Shown here: piece after piece, positions 9,047 through 17,748 of the stretch
Numbering within the stretch: the first letter of the stretch is position 1
Layout: each line of letters opens with the position of its first letter
From: Luteimonas sp. YGD11-2
Lineage (GTDB): Bacteria; Pseudomonadota; Gammaproteobacteria; Xanthomonadales; Xanthomonadaceae
Length of the DNA stretch: 64,000 nt
Assembly (NCBI RefSeq): GCF_004118975.1
Contig: NZ_CP035376.1
Span: forward strand, 124,001-188,000
Reading direction: 5' to 3'
Translations under genes and position numbers: made by a program
Notes under the pieces: generated by a model
What the model was told of the DNA's origin: nothing
The model's database searches: none
The model's input: only the letters and a program-made list of their open reading frames with translations

Positions 9047-9748
9047 ATGAAGTCAGAAAAAATCACCTTGCCCGACGAAAGCGCCCCGAAGCGCTGGTAC
9101 CAGGACGCCTGCGGTGCCGCGCTGGCGCTGGAATTCGTCGGCGAGCGCTGGGCGTTGCTGGTGATCCGCGAGCTGATGCTGGGCCCGCGCCGCTTCTCCG
9201 AGCTGCGCGCCGACCTCCCCGGCCTCAGCGCCAATGTGCTCACCCAGCGCCTGGATGGGCTGGAGCGTTCCGGGGTGGTGCAGCGGCGGCGGCTGCCGCC
9301 ACCGGCGGCGGTGCAGGTGTACGAGCTCACCGACTGGGGCCGGGAGGCGGAGCCGATCTTCCACGCCCTGGGCCGTTGGGCGCTGCGCTCGCCGAGCCAC
9401 GACCCTGCCCTGCCACTGTCGCCGGTGTCGGCGATGCTGTCGCTGCGCATTATGCTGCGCGCGGCCCGCGAGCCGCTGTCGATGACGCTGCGGTTCCGCT
9501 TTCCCGCCGCGGTATTCACCGGCCACCTCTCGCCCACGGGTCTGGAGATCGAACGTGGCGACGGCGCCGGGGCGGACGTGGTGTTCGACACCGATACCGG
9601 CACCTTCATCGGCCTGGTCCATGGCAAACGTCCGTTCGGGGCCGCCGAGGCCGAGGGCCGGTTGCGGCTGGAAGGCGATCGCGCGCTGGCGCAGCGTTTC
9701 ATCGACTGCTTCGCATTGCCGCCGAAACTGCCGGCACCCGCGGACTGA
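9047..9748 (+). CDS. HxlR-type transcriptional regulator with C-terminal SCP2-like domain
   Basis: A 233-residue DNA-binding protein. Residues about 18-110 are an HxlR/MarR-like winged helix: ALEFVGERWALLVIRELMLGPRRFSELRADLPGLSANVLTQRLDGLERSGVVQRR. The C-terminal half (LRFRFPAAVFTGHLSPTGLEIERGD...) looks like a sterol-carrier-protein-2-type ligand pocket, so it may sense a hydrophobic molecule. There is a lone cysteine just before the winged helix (DACGAA), as in redox-sensing HxlR proteins. Divergent from the GST-VOC-VOC operon with 117 bases between starts, the usual arrangement for a local repressor or activator. The target is inferred from position only. Confidence 0.88.
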   Translation: MKSEKITLPDESAPKRWYQDACGAALALEFVGERWALLVIRELMLGPRRFSELRADLPGLSANVLTQRLDGLERSGVVQRRRLPPPAAVQVYELTDWGREAEPIFHALGRWALRSPSHDPALPLSPVSAMLSLRIMLRAAREPLSMTLRFRFPAAVFTGHLSPTGLEIERGDGAGADVVFDTDTGTFIGLVHGKRPFGAAEAEGRLRLEGDRALAQRFIDCFALPPKLPAPAD

Positions 9749-9808
9749 GGCGGGGTTCGGGTGCCGCCGCGCGCGCTGGTGCACTATCGGGCCTGCTCCC
9801 GTCAGCGG

Positions 9809-11503
9809 ATGAACCCGATGCAGCAGCGCGTCACCGGTGTGATCATCGCCAGTCTGGCGCTGGCCGCGTGCGCGGCCACGCCGACGTCATCGACCGGCGC
9901 GGCCGCGCCTGCCGGCGGCATCAGCAGCGACAACCTCGCCGCGCACCTGCGGGTGCTCGCGTCAGATGAGTTCGAGGGCCGCGCCCCGGCAACGCCCGGC
10001 GAGGACAGGACCGTCGCCTGGATCAGCGCGCAGTTCGCCGCGGTCGGGCTGGAACCCGCCGGTGAGGGTGGCGGCTGGACCCAGGCGGTGACGCTGGAAC
10101 GCACCGCGATCACCGGCCCGGCACGCGCGGCCTTCACGGTCGCGGGCACCCGCCGCGAACTCGCCAACGGCGACGACATCGCGCTGGAAACCCTGCATCC
10201 GGATGGCGACGTCGACCTGCGCGATGTGCCGCTGGTGTTCGCGGGCTACGGCATCAGCGCGCCCGAACTCGACTGGGACGACTACGCCGGCCTCGACGTG
10301 CGCGGCAAGGTGGTGGTGGTGCTGGTCAACGATCCGGACTTCGAGACCGCGCCGGGCCGTTTCGGCGGCCGCGCGATGACCTGGTACGGGCGCTGGGCCT
10401 ACAAATACCTCGAGGCGGCGAAGCGCGGCGCGTCCGGCGTGCTGATCGTGCACGAGACCGAACCGGCGGCGTATCCATGGGCGACGGTGCGCAACGGTCG
10501 CGCGGCGCCGCAGTTCGACATCGTGCGCGCCGATGCCGCCGGCCACCATCTGAAGGTGCGCGGCTGGATCCAGCGCGCCACCGCCGAACGCCTGTTCGCC
10601 GATGCCGGCGTGTCCTTCGATGACGCCAAGGGCGCCGCGCAGCGGCAGGACTTCCGCGCGCACGCGCTGGGCGATGCGACGTTCTCGGCCGCGTTCGATG
10701 TCGAGCGCAGCCGCATCACCAGCCGCAACGTCGCCGGCCTGCTGCGCGGGGCGCAGCGCCCGGACGAGACCGTGATCGTGTCCGGCCACTGGGACAGCTT
10801 CGGCATCGGCACACCGGACGCCAGCGGCGACGCGATCATCAATGGCGCGGTCGACAACGCCACCGCGATCGCCTCGATGATCGAGATCGCGCGGGTACTG
10901 GGCGACGGGCCGTCGCCCGCGCGCAGCGTGCTGTTCCTGGTGCTGACCGCGGAGGAAAGCGGGCTGCTCGGCGCGACGTACTACGCGGCCAATCCACTGC
11001 GTCCGCTGGCGACCACCGCCGCTGCGATCAACATGGAAATGTGGAGCCCGGACGGGCCGACCCGCGATATCTCGAGCTGGGGACTGGGGCGGGTGTCGCT
11101 GGAGCGGTCACTGGCCGCTGCCGCCGAGGCCGAAGGCCGCAGCTATTCCGGCGATCGTGATCTCGAGGCGGGGTTCTTCTACCGCGCCGACCATTTCGCG
11201 TTCGCGCAGGCGGGCGTGCCGGCGATCACCGTGGGGCCGGGCATGGACCAGCTGGAGGGTGGCGTGGAAGGCGGCCTGGCTGCGCGCGCCCGCTACTTCG
11301 CCGAGCGCTACCACCAGCCGGGCGACGAATTCGACGACAGCTGGGACATGCGCGGGCCGACCGCGGATACCACTGTCGTGTTGCGCCTGGTGCGGGCGAT
11401 CGCGGATTCGAAGGCGTGGCCACAGTGGGATGCGGACAGCGAGTTCCGCGGTGTCCGCGAGGCGAGTGCCGACCAGCGCAGGCAACGCCGGGCCGATCGG
11501 TAA
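9809..11503 (+). CDS. M28 family metallopeptidase, lipoprotein
   Basis: A 564-residue exported zinc peptidase. The N-terminus MNPMQQRVTGVIIASLALAAC is a lipoprotein signal with lipobox ALAAC. Residues about 130-300 hold a PA-type insert (VVVVLVNDPDF, YLEAAKRGASGVLIVHE). The catalytic part follows: SGHWDSFG near residue 325 (metal ligand His and Asp), GAVDNATAIASMIEIA, and LTAEESGLLGATYY near 381, with the Glu-Glu pair of M28 enzymes. Probably an aminopeptidase of the periplasm or outer membrane. The start at 9809 was chosen because it gives the signal peptide. Confidence 0.9.
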   Translation: MNPMQQRVTGVIIASLALAACAATPTSSTGAAAPAGGISSDNLAAHLRVLASDEFEGRAPATPGEDRTVAWISAQFAAVGLEPAGEGGGWTQAVTLERTAITGPARAAFTVAGTRRELANGDDIALETLHPDGDVDLRDVPLVFAGYGISAPELDWDDYAGLDVRGKVVVVLVNDPDFETAPGRFGGRAMTWYGRWAYKYLEAAKRGASGVLIVHETEPAAYPWATVRNGRAAPQFDIVRADAAGHHLKVRGWIQRATAERLFADAGVSFDDAKGAAQRQDFRAHALGDATFSAAFDVERSRITSRNVAGLLRGAQRPDETVIVSGHWDSFGIGTPDASGDAIINGAVDNATAIASMIEIARVLGDGPSPARSVLFLVLTAEESGLLGATYYAANPLRPLATTAAAINMEMWSPDGPTRDISSWGLGRVSLERSLAAAAEAEGRSYSGDRDLEAGFFYRADHFAFAQAGVPAITVGPGMDQLEGGVEGGLAARARYFAERYHQPGDEFDDSWDMRGPTADTTVVLRLVRAIADSKAWPQWDADSEFRGVREASADQRRQRRADR

Positions 11504-11569
11504 CGGCACCAAGCGGCGCGGTACCGGCAGCGTACATACAGCGCCGGGGTCGTCACGGGTGCGGTGCCA

Positions 11570-11592
11570 CCCCCTCCCGTGGCGGGAGGGGG
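11570..11592. repeat. REP-like hairpin / likely terminator between convergent genes
   Basis: CCCCCTCCCG-TGG-CGGGAGGGGG forms a ten-base-pair stem in the gap between the M28 peptidase and the convergent small gene at 11635. It is a variant of the CCCTCTCCCG family found elsewhere in the window. No T-tract follows on either strand, so termination is only probable. Confidence 0.6.
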
Positions 11593-11634
11593 CCGGCACG
11601 GCACGGCTGCGCACGCAGCGCAGCCGCGTGTCGG

Positions 11635-11844
11635 TTACTCGCTCGAACGCAGGTGGACGCGCGGCGCCGCGGGTGCGTTCGCACTGTCGTCGACAGGTGC
11701 GGGCGCTGGCGGTTGCGGCTCGGCCGGGGGCTGCGCGGTGGCGGCTTCGCGGGCCTCGCGCTTCTTCGCGTCCTTTGCGTCCTGCTTGCGTTTCTTCGCC
11801 AGCTCGCGCTGGCGCTTCTCGAAGCTGTAGTTGGGTTTTGCCAA
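11635..11844 (-). CDS. Small basic conserved protein of unknown function
   Basis: A 69-residue protein, start MAKPNYSFEKRQRELAKKRKQ, with a highly charged N-terminal helix (alternating Lys, Arg, Glu) and a Pro/Ala-rich tail ending in VHLRSSE. I recall similar short proteins with the MAKPNYxFEKRQRELAKKKK start in Xanthomonadaceae and other proteobacteria, without known function; a nucleic-acid or ribosome contact is conceivable from the charge but is a guess. It is first in reading direction after the next small gene (11875-12120), 30 bases apart, so an operon with it and the YkgJ-like gene is likely. Confidence 0.7.
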   Translation of the reverse strand: MAKPNYSFEKRQRELAKKRKQDAKDAKKREAREAATAQPPAEPQPPAPAPVDDSANAPAAPRVHLRSSE

Positions 11845-11874
11845 TGTGCTCTCCGTTCTTCAGCGGGGGTAATG

Positions 11875-12120
11875 TCAGCGGCGGGTGCGCGATGCCGGCG
11901 CGGGTGCCGGCTTCGCGGGTGCGGTTTCGAGCGCGGGATCGATGCGCTGCAGCGTGCGGGTGACGCCGAGCACCTCGATGCGGCCGCCCGACTTGCGGAA
12001 TGCGTCGAGGTCGGCAGCGATGCGCTCGTGGGTCATCGAGGCGCCCTGGCCCTTGGCGGGCGAGGAGCGGGGCGCCTTGACGGCGGGCGTGGTGGCGGTG
12101 GCACGGACGGGGCGGGACAT
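11875..12120 (-). CDS. Small hypothetical protein
   Basis: An 81-residue protein beginning MSRPVRATATTPAVKAPRSSPAKG. The ends are Ala/Pro/Arg-rich and probably disordered; the middle (HERIAADLDAFRKSGGRIEVLGVTRTLQRID) looks like a helix followed by a strand and is the most conserved-looking part. The pattern 'RKSGGRIEVLGVT' resembles short proteobacterial proteins annotated only as hypothetical. It lies 12 bases downstream of the YkgJ-like gene on the same strand, suggesting one transcript of three small genes. No function can be assigned. Confidence 0.65.
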   Translation of the reverse strand: MSRPVRATATTPAVKAPRSSPAKGQGASMTHERIAADLDAFRKSGGRIEVLGVTRTLQRIDPALETAPAKPAPAPASRTRR

Positions 12121-12132
12121 GCGGGTCTCCGG

Positions 12133-12453
12133 TCAGTAAAGGCGCAGCGGAACGCGGCGGGAAGTGCGGTCGCTGTGGTCGGCACGTACGTCCTGGCAAT
12201 AGGGCCCGGACATCACGAACCGGCGGCAGACCTCGGGACGGCTGTCGTAGATGGAGCAGTGCATGCGCGCGCCATCCACCGCCACGCACCAGCCCTCCTC
12301 ATCGCGTGCCATCACTTCCAGGCCGGACTCGGTGAACGTGGTGAGGTGCGGCGGCATGCGGTCCTCGGGCTGCACGACCACCGTCAGCCGGCAGCAGACC
12401 GCGTCGCAGCGGGCGCACAGCGGGGTGTCGGACTCGGCGATGACTGCGCTCAT
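12133..12453 (-). CDS. YkgJ family cysteine-cluster protein
   Basis: A 106-residue protein with a cysteine pattern typical of the YkgJ/CxxCxxCC family (putative zinc- or iron-sulfur-binding): CARCDAVCCRL near the N-terminus, then WCVAVDGARMHCSIYDSRPEVCRRF and a last Cys in YCQDV. The family arrangement C-x2-C-x3-CC, C, C-x-I-Y-x-x-RP-x-x-C is complete. Cytosolic; reaction unknown. Start at 12453 is the last ATG before the cysteine cluster and gives family length. Confidence 0.85.
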   Translation of the reverse strand: MSAVIAESDTPLCARCDAVCCRLTVVVQPEDRMPPHLTTFTESGLEVMARDEEGWCVAVDGARMHCSIYDSRPEVCRRFVMSGPYCQDVRADHSDRTSRRVPLRLY

Positions 12454-12813
12454 GCGCAGACCATCTGGCGGGACAGGCGGGTCATGTAGCCGGGACGGCG
12501 CTCCGGTGAAGGCGTGGTGCCGGAAGCGGGCAACACGCGGAAGGAAAGCGCAGCGAGCGACGATGATGACGGTCGGACGGGACGCAAAAGATGGGCGAGA
12601 CGTGGACCATCCTACGCCATTGGCGCCGACGGCGATGACCGCAGTACAACCGGGCCGCTGCCCTGCGACGTGGATCGCGTCGCGATCGACGCGAGCGGGC
12701 CGCGATCCGCGCACGCCACCAGCACCCAGGCGACGCTTCACGCCCGTGATGCCCCGACAACCCCGCTGCGGCCGCACGCCTACAATTGCCGCCCCCAAGG
12801 ACAGGCGCGGCCG
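12454..12813. other. Gene-free stretch between divergent genes
   Basis: 360 bases between the YkgJ-like gene and yaeQ. Reading frames through it encode only Arg/Pro/Gly-rich low-complexity sequence. A TACAAT hexamer at 12781-12786 could be the -10 element for yaeQ, but no good -35 lies at the right distance. I see no repeat or RNA gene. Confidence 0.4.
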
Positions 12814-13359
12814 ATGGCTCCCAACTCCACGATCTACAAGGCCGAACTGCAGGTCAGCGACATGGACCGGCAGTACTACGCCGAGCACAACCTCACCCTC
12901 GCCCAGCATCCGTCGGAAACCCCGCAACGGCTGATGGCACGGCTGATCGCCTTCGTGCTGTTCGCCGACGAGCGGCTGGAATTCGGCCGCGGCCTGAGCA
13001 ACGAGGAGGAGCCGGACCTCTGGCAGCGCGACTACACCGGCGACATCGAGCGCTGGATCGACCTCGGCCAGCCCAGCGAGACGCGCATCCGCAAGGCCTG
13101 CGCCCGCGCGCGCCATGTCGCCGTGGTCAGCTACAGCGGCGGCAGCGCGGCGATCTGGTGGGGCAAGCAGGCCGGCACGCTGGCGCGGCTGAAGAACCTG
13201 ACCGTCATCGATCTGGACCCAGATGCGCTGGACACGGCGACCGCGCTGCTCGAGCGCGGCATGCGCCTGACCGCGCTGATCCAGGACGGCGAACTCCAGC
13301 TGATGGGCACGCAGGCCAGCGCCGCGCTGGTGCCACGGGTGCTGCAGGCCGCTGCCTGA
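12814..13359 (+). CDS. yaeQ: YaeQ family protein
   Basis: A 181-residue cytosolic protein, exactly the usual length of YaeQ. Family landmarks: MAPNSTIYKAELQVSDMDRQYYAEHNLTLAQHPSET at the N-terminus, RLIAFVLFADERLEFGRGLSNEEEPDLW, IERWIDLGQPSETRIRKAC and the C-terminal VIDLDP...LTALIQDGELQLM. YaeQ has a PD-(D/E)xK nuclease-like fold by published structure, with no proven substrate. The start at 12814 is fixed by homology although the frame is open further upstream. Confidence 0.92.
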   Translation: MAPNSTIYKAELQVSDMDRQYYAEHNLTLAQHPSETPQRLMARLIAFVLFADERLEFGRGLSNEEEPDLWQRDYTGDIERWIDLGQPSETRIRKACARARHVAVVSYSGGSAAIWWGKQAGTLARLKNLTVIDLDPDALDTATALLERGMRLTALIQDGELQLMGTQASAALVPRVLQAAA

Positions 13360-13459
13360 CGCGGACCGCGTGGCATTCGTTCGCTGAACCGCGTGCATCG
13401 CCTGGCGTTCACGGCTCTGGGTGCAGCGTCTTCGGACCTACCCAACGCTGGAGCCCGAC

Positions 13460-13696
13460 ATGAAGGCGATCAACAGCGTGACCCTGGTCCTGGTCATCAT
13501 CGGCGGCATCAACTGGGGCCTGGTCGGCCTCGCGCAGTTCGACCTGGTGGCCGCGATCTTCGGCGGCCAGGACGCACCGCTGGCGCGCCTGGTCTACATC
13601 CTGGTCGGCCTGTCGGCCCTGTGGCAGCTGATTCCGCTGTTCCGCTCGGGCTCGCATGGCGAAGTGCACGCCCAGGGCGGCCACACCCGCCGCTGA
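13460..13696 (+). CDS. DUF378 small membrane protein
   Basis: A 78-residue protein with two hydrophobic segments: residues about 4-30 (INSVTLVLVIIGGINWGLVGLAQFDLVAAIFG, with the family signature GGINWGLVG) and 42-60 (LVYILVGLSALWQLIP). The tail is charged and His-rich. The DUF378 family has no known role; it is usually an inner-membrane protein. It stands alone between yaeQ and the convergent DUF885 gene. Confidence 0.85.
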   Translation: MKAINSVTLVLVIIGGINWGLVGLAQFDLVAAIFGGQDAPLARLVYILVGLSALWQLIPLFRSGSHGEVHAQGGHTRR

Positions 13697-13762
13697 TCCG
13701 GCAGGCCTCCGGCACCACGGTGCCGGAGGCCGATGGCGGTGTCGCCTCGGTGACGCCGCTGC

Positions 13763-15652
13763 TCAGCCCGTCCTGCGGCTGGCGATCCACGCATCCACGC
13801 GGCGTTCCAGCAGATCCAGCGGCATCGCGCCGCCGCCCAGCACGGTGTCGTGGAAGCCGCGGATGTCGAATGCCTCGCCGAGCCCGGCCTCGGCCTTCGC
13901 ACGCAACTGCTGGATGCGGATCATGCCGACCTTATAGGCGGTGGCCTGGCCGGGCATGATCAGGTAGCGGCGCACCTCCGACCGGATCGCCGCGTCCGGG
14001 ACCGATGCGTTCTGGCGGAAGAAGTCCACCGCCTGTTCCTCGGTCCAGCCCTTTGCGTGCATACCGGTGTCGACCACCAGGCGGATCGCGCGCCACATCT
14101 CCGACATCAGCCGCCCGTATTCGGAATACGGATCCTGGTAGGTGTCGGGCATCTCCTTGGCCAGCCACTCCGAGTACAGGCCCCAGCCTTCCGAGTAGGC
14201 GGTGCTGGAGTACTGCGTGCGGAAGGTCGGCACGCCCTCGAGTTCCTGCGCGATCGAGATCTGCATGTGATGGCCCGGCAGGCCCTCGTGGTAGGCGATG
14301 ACCTCGAGCTCGGTCTTCGGCATCGCGTCCATGTCCGACAGGTGCGCGTAGTAGATGCCCGGGCGCGCGCCGTCCGGGGTGCCGGGGAAGTAGTGCTGCG
14401 CGGCGCCGTCCTGTTCGCGGAAGGCTTCCACGCGCCGCACCACCAGGTCGGCCTTGGGCAGCAGCCCGAAGTAGGCCGGCAGGTGCTGCTTGATGTTGTC
14501 GATCGCCTTCGTGGCGTCGTCGATATAGGCCTGGCGGCCGGCGTCGGTGTCCGGATAGCGGAACTGCGGGCTGGTGTTGATGTGCTCGAAGAAGGCCTGC
14601 AGGTCGCCCTCGAAGCCGACCGTGGCCATCACGGCTTCCATCTCGCCGCGCAGGCGCGCGACCTCGTCCAGACCCAACTGGTGGATCTCGTCGGCGCCCA
14701 TCGCGGTGGTGGTGTTCTGGCGCAGCTGGAAGGCGTAGTAGTCGGCGCCGCCGGGATGGGTGGTGCCGACGCCGGAGGGATTCTCCAGTGCGTGCGCGAG
14801 CTCGGACTCGCTCCATGCGATCACCCGCTCGTACGCCGGCCTGACCTGCTCCAGCAGCGCGCTGCGCGCCTGGGCCTTCAGCGCGTCGGCGCGGGTGGCG
14901 TCGATGGTGCCGGCCTCCACCAGCGCATCGGCCTTGGCCACCAGGTCCGCCCACAGTGCGCTGGGCTCGCCATCGTCGAACGGCGCGCCGGCAATCAGCT
15001 TGCGCGACTGCTCGATGACACCCTCGTAGGCGAACTTCGGTGCGCGGATGCCCTTGGCGGCCGATGCCTGGCCGCGTGCGAGCAGCTGGTCGAACAGCCG
15101 CGCGCTGGCGCCGAGGCGGCTGATGTAGGCCTGGTAATCCGCCTCGCTGTCGACCTTGTGGAAGTTGATCAGCAGGGTCGGCAGCATGCTGTGCATGCCA
15201 TTCATCTGGTCGAAGGCGTAGCCGTGGTCGATGAAGCGTTCGGCGTCGCGCGCGTCCTCGTACTGGCGCTTCCACAGGTCCCAGGACAGCCGGGCCTCGG
15301 CATCGAGCGCGTCGTAGTCGAACTGCGATTCCATCGCCTCCACCGAGGCCTGCATCCACGCCAGCTGCCTGCGCTGCGCTTCCGGCGAGACATCGTCGAG
15401 CTGGTCGTAGAGGTCCTTGCGGCCGAGGAAGGTCATCCGCAGCGGGCTGAACTGCAGCGACTGTTCGTACTGCTCGTCGAACCAGGCATTGAGCCGGGCG
15501 GACTGGTCGCCCGCGCGCTGCGATGCGGTGGCGGCCGTGTCGACCGCGGGCGCCGCGGAGGGTTGCGAGCAGGCCGCCAGGGCCAGCGCGACGGCAAGGG
15601 TGGAGCAGGCGAAGGCGGTGCGCACGGCGTTCTCCGTTGGCGAAAGCCGCAT
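13763..15652 (-). CDS. DUF885 family lipoprotein, putative zinc peptidase
   Basis: A 629-residue exported protein. The N-terminus has a signal with lipobox ALALAAC (residues about 21-27), so it is probably anchored in the outer membrane. The DUF885 core contains, near residue 450, AYHEGLPGHHMQ, an HExxxxHH-like zinc site, followed by EGWGLYSEWLA, which supplies the third ligand in this family. DUF885 proteins are presumed metallocarboxypeptidase-like; the substrate is unknown. The frame is open upstream of 15652, but only this ATG places the signal at the N-terminus. Divergent from the small tandem genes at 15825. Confidence 0.87.
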   Translation of the reverse strand: MRLSPTENAVRTAFACSTLAVALALAACSQPSAAPAVDTAATASQRAGDQSARLNAWFDEQYEQSLQFSPLRMTFLGRKDLYDQLDDVSPEAQRRQLAWMQASVEAMESQFDYDALDAEARLSWDLWKRQYEDARDAERFIDHGYAFDQMNGMHSMLPTLLINFHKVDSEADYQAYISRLGASARLFDQLLARGQASAAKGIRAPKFAYEGVIEQSRKLIAGAPFDDGEPSALWADLVAKADALVEAGTIDATRADALKAQARSALLEQVRPAYERVIAWSESELAHALENPSGVGTTHPGGADYYAFQLRQNTTTAMGADEIHQLGLDEVARLRGEMEAVMATVGFEGDLQAFFEHINTSPQFRYPDTDAGRQAYIDDATKAIDNIKQHLPAYFGLLPKADLVVRRVEAFREQDGAAQHYFPGTPDGARPGIYYAHLSDMDAMPKTELEVIAYHEGLPGHHMQISIAQELEGVPTFRTQYSSTAYSEGWGLYSEWLAKEMPDTYQDPYSEYGRLMSEMWRAIRLVVDTGMHAKGWTEEQAVDFFRQNASVPDAAIRSEVRRYLIMPGQATAYKVGMIRIQQLRAKAEAGLGEAFDIRGFHDTVLGGGAMPLDLLERRVDAWIASRRTG

Positions 15653-15824
15653 TGTGAGGCCGCCCGTGCCGTGCCGGCCCCTGCTGGATGTCATGGCGGT
15701 CGAAAGCGGCGCGCGCATCTGAATGCCAGGTATCGCGACGATACGCATGCGTGTGCATTTCACCGCCCGGCGACCGGGCGGGGCCCAAGGTCGCTGCATT
15801 CCGACTTTCCGGCCCCTTGCCTTC

Positions 15825-16187
15825 ATGCACAAGCTTCCATCACAGCCGATCGCCGCGTCGTGCGGGCTGGCCGTGGCCGGCCCGCGGCAGGGGGACGAAT
15901 CCGCCTACGAGTACTACCGGCGCATCTACCGCGACATGCCGTACTTCTCCAGCGGCCGCGCCTGGAACGATTACGCCCCCGCCTACCGCTACGGCATGGA
16001 ACAGGTGGAGGCACTGGGCGTGGCGGGCACGTCGTTCGACGCCATCGAGCCGCGGCTGGAGGCCGGCTGGGAGCGCGCCCGCGACGGCTCGCGGCTGAGC
16101 TGGCCGGAGGCACGAAGCGCCGTGCGCCATGTGTTCGAGGACGCCGATGCACGCCGGCGCGCGCGTGCGCTGAAGAGGGAATCATGA
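15825..16187 (+). CDS. Hypothetical protein, first of a tandem related pair
   Basis: A 120-residue protein without clear membrane segments. The core YRRIYRDMPYFSSGRAWNDY continues with APAYRYGMEQ and is matched in the next gene by [20 protein letters not shown] then [10 protein letters not shown]: the shared pattern is YR...Y(F/Y)..G..W.DYAPAY..G. After the motif both carry a helical segment containing E(A/P)R(L)EAGWERAR-like or [11 protein letters not shown] residues. The stop codon overlaps the start of the next gene by four bases (ATGA), so they are co-translated. Family and role not recognised; the start is uncertain because no good ribosome site is visible. Confidence 0.7.
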   Translation: MHKLPSQPIAASCGLAVAGPRQGDESAYEYYRRIYRDMPYFSSGRAWNDYAPAYRYGMEQVEALGVAGTSFDAIEPRLEAGWERARDGSRLSWPEARSAVRHVFEDADARRRARALKRES

Positions 16188-16660
16188 GCCGTCTGCAGAA
16201 GGTCCATGTCGTGGGTGCCGGCATCGGTGCGATCGCCGCCGGGTTCGTCATGGGCGGCATCGGCTACCTGCCGTTCGGCGTGCCGGGGCTGGTGGTGGGC
16301 GTGGTGATCGGCGCCGCGATCGGCGCGATCGTCGGTCATCGCAGCATGGAGTCGGCCGACCCGCGTGGTGATCTCGGCCATTTCCAGCAGGTCTACCGGA
16401 ACAGCAACTACTACGCCGACGGCATGGGCTGGGAGGACTACGCGCCCGCCTACCAGCTGGGGCTCGACAGTTTCGAGCGGCGCCAGCGCGACCCCGACCT
16501 CACCGGTGCCGAACTCGAGGCCCGCTGGCCGGCCGTGCGCGGCACCTCGCGGCTGGAATTCGCGCAGGCGTATCCCGCCATCCAGCACGTCTGGAGGGAG
16601 CTGGGACAGCGCGAGCGGGCACTGCAGTCGCGCGACGCCGACGCCCCGCGCAGCAGCTGA
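16184..16660 (+). CDS. Hypothetical glycine-zipper membrane protein, second of a tandem related pair
   Basis: A 158-residue protein. Residues about 8-52 are strongly hydrophobic and glycine-rich ([23 protein letters not shown] and [13 protein letters not shown]), like glycine-zipper membrane segments. The C-terminal half repeats the motif of the preceding gene ([19 protein letters not shown]) and continues with a helical region rich in Arg and Glu. Probably the pair arose by duplication of the soluble domain, one copy being fused to a membrane anchor. Coupled to the previous gene by an ATGA overlap. No function assigned. Confidence 0.75.
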   Translation: MSRLQKVHVVGAGIGAIAAGFVMGGIGYLPFGVPGLVVGVVIGAAIGAIVGHRSMESADPRGDLGHFQQVYRNSNYYADGMGWEDYAPAYQLGLDSFERRQRDPDLTGAELEARWPAVRGTSRLEFAQAYPAIQHVWRELGQRERALQSRDADAPRSS

Positions 16661-16707
16661 GCAACGGCTGCGCGGTACCATGGCGGGCCCCTGCAGCCGG
16701 ACGCGCC

Positions 16708-17316
16708 ATGGCCGACGACACCTCCCCCCGCGAACCCGACGTCACCCGCGAACAGGCCGAGGAGGCCGTGCGCACGCTGTTGCGCTGGGCCGGTGACGAT
16801 CCCCGGCGCGAAGGCCTGCTCGACACCCCGAAGCGCGTGGTCAAGGCCTACCGCGAGTGGTTCAGCGGCTATGCGCTCGACGCCGACGAGTACCTCGCGC
16901 GTACCTTCGAGGAAGTCGAGGGCTACGACGAGATGATCGTGCTGCGCGACATCGAGTACGAAAGCCACTGCGAACACCACATGGCGCCGATCATCGGGCG
17001 CGTGCACGTGGGCTACCTGCCGGCAGGCAAGGTGGTGGGCATCAGCAAGCTGGCGCGGGTGGTGGATGCCTACGCCAAGCGCTTCCAGGTGCAGGAGAAG
17101 ATGACCGCGCAGATCGCCGGGTGCATCCAGCGCGCGCTGGCGCCGCTGGGCGTGGCGGTGGTGGTGGAGGGCGAGCACGAGTGCATGACCACCCGCGGCG
17201 TGCACAAGCGCGGCGTGAGCATGGTGACCTCGACGATGCTCGGCAGCTTCCGCGAGGACGCACGCACCCGCGCCGAGTTCCTGCAGTTCATCGAGACCGC
17301 CAGCCGCGGGCGCTGA
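16708..17316 (+). CDS. folE: GTP cyclohydrolase I
   Basis: A 202-residue cytosolic enzyme that converts GTP to 7,8-dihydroneopterin triphosphate, the first step of tetrahydrofolate synthesis. Hallmarks: [17 protein letters not shown] near the N-terminus, the zinc/substrate site [20 protein letters not shown] (Cys89, His91-92), [19 protein letters not shown], and the second zinc cysteine in [13 protein letters not shown] near residue 159. Length and motifs are complete. The stop codon overlaps the start of the YchJ-like gene by one base (TGATG). Confidence 0.96.
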   Translation: MADDTSPREPDVTREQAEEAVRTLLRWAGDDPRREGLLDTPKRVVKAYREWFSGYALDADEYLARTFEEVEGYDEMIVLRDIEYESHCEHHMAPIIGRVHVGYLPAGKVVGISKLARVVDAYAKRFQVQEKMTAQIAGCIQRALAPLGVAVVVEGEHECMTTRGVHKRGVSMVTSTMLGSFREDARTRAEFLQFIETASRGR

Positions 17317-17702
17317 TGGCCGCAGCCTGCCCCTGCGGCACCGGCCGCACCTACGCCGCCTGTTGCGGCCCGCTGCATGCCGGCGCGCCGGCGGCGGATG
17401 CCGAGGCGCTGATGCGTTCGCGCTACAGCGCGTATGTGCGCGAGGACGCCGGCTATCTGCTGCGCACCTGGCACCCATCCACACGCCCGCCCGCGATCGC
17501 CTTCGACGAGGGCGGCCGGCCGACCTGGCTGGGCCTGACGGTGCTGCGCCATGACCCCCGCGGCGACAGCGCCGGGGTCGAGTTCATCGCCCGCTACCGG
17601 ATCGGCGGCGGCAGCGCCGTGCGCATGCGCGAACACAGCCGCTTCGTCCGCGAGGACGGCCAGTGGTTCTATGTCGACGCCCTGGACGGATCGGCGCCCT
17701 GA
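17316..17702 (+). CDS. YchJ family protein (SEC-C-like zinc motif)
   Basis: A 128-residue protein. It starts with the zinc-binding SEC-C-like motif [21 protein letters not shown], followed by the YchJ signature [30 protein letters not shown] and a beta-rich NTF2-like part ([35 protein letters not shown]). Usually UPF0225/YchJ; function not established. It overlaps folE by one base, so translation is coupled, though folate chemistry does not obviously require it. Confidence 0.88.
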   Translation: MAAACPCGTGRTYAACCGPLHAGAPAADAEALMRSRYSAYVREDAGYLLRTWHPSTRPPAIAFDEGGRPTWLGLTVLRHDPRGDSAGVEFIARYRIGGGSAVRMREHSRFVREDGQWFYVDALDGSAP

Positions 17703-17748
17703 CGCGGCCATGACGCGGCGCTGATCACGTCCTGCCCAGACTGGCCCG

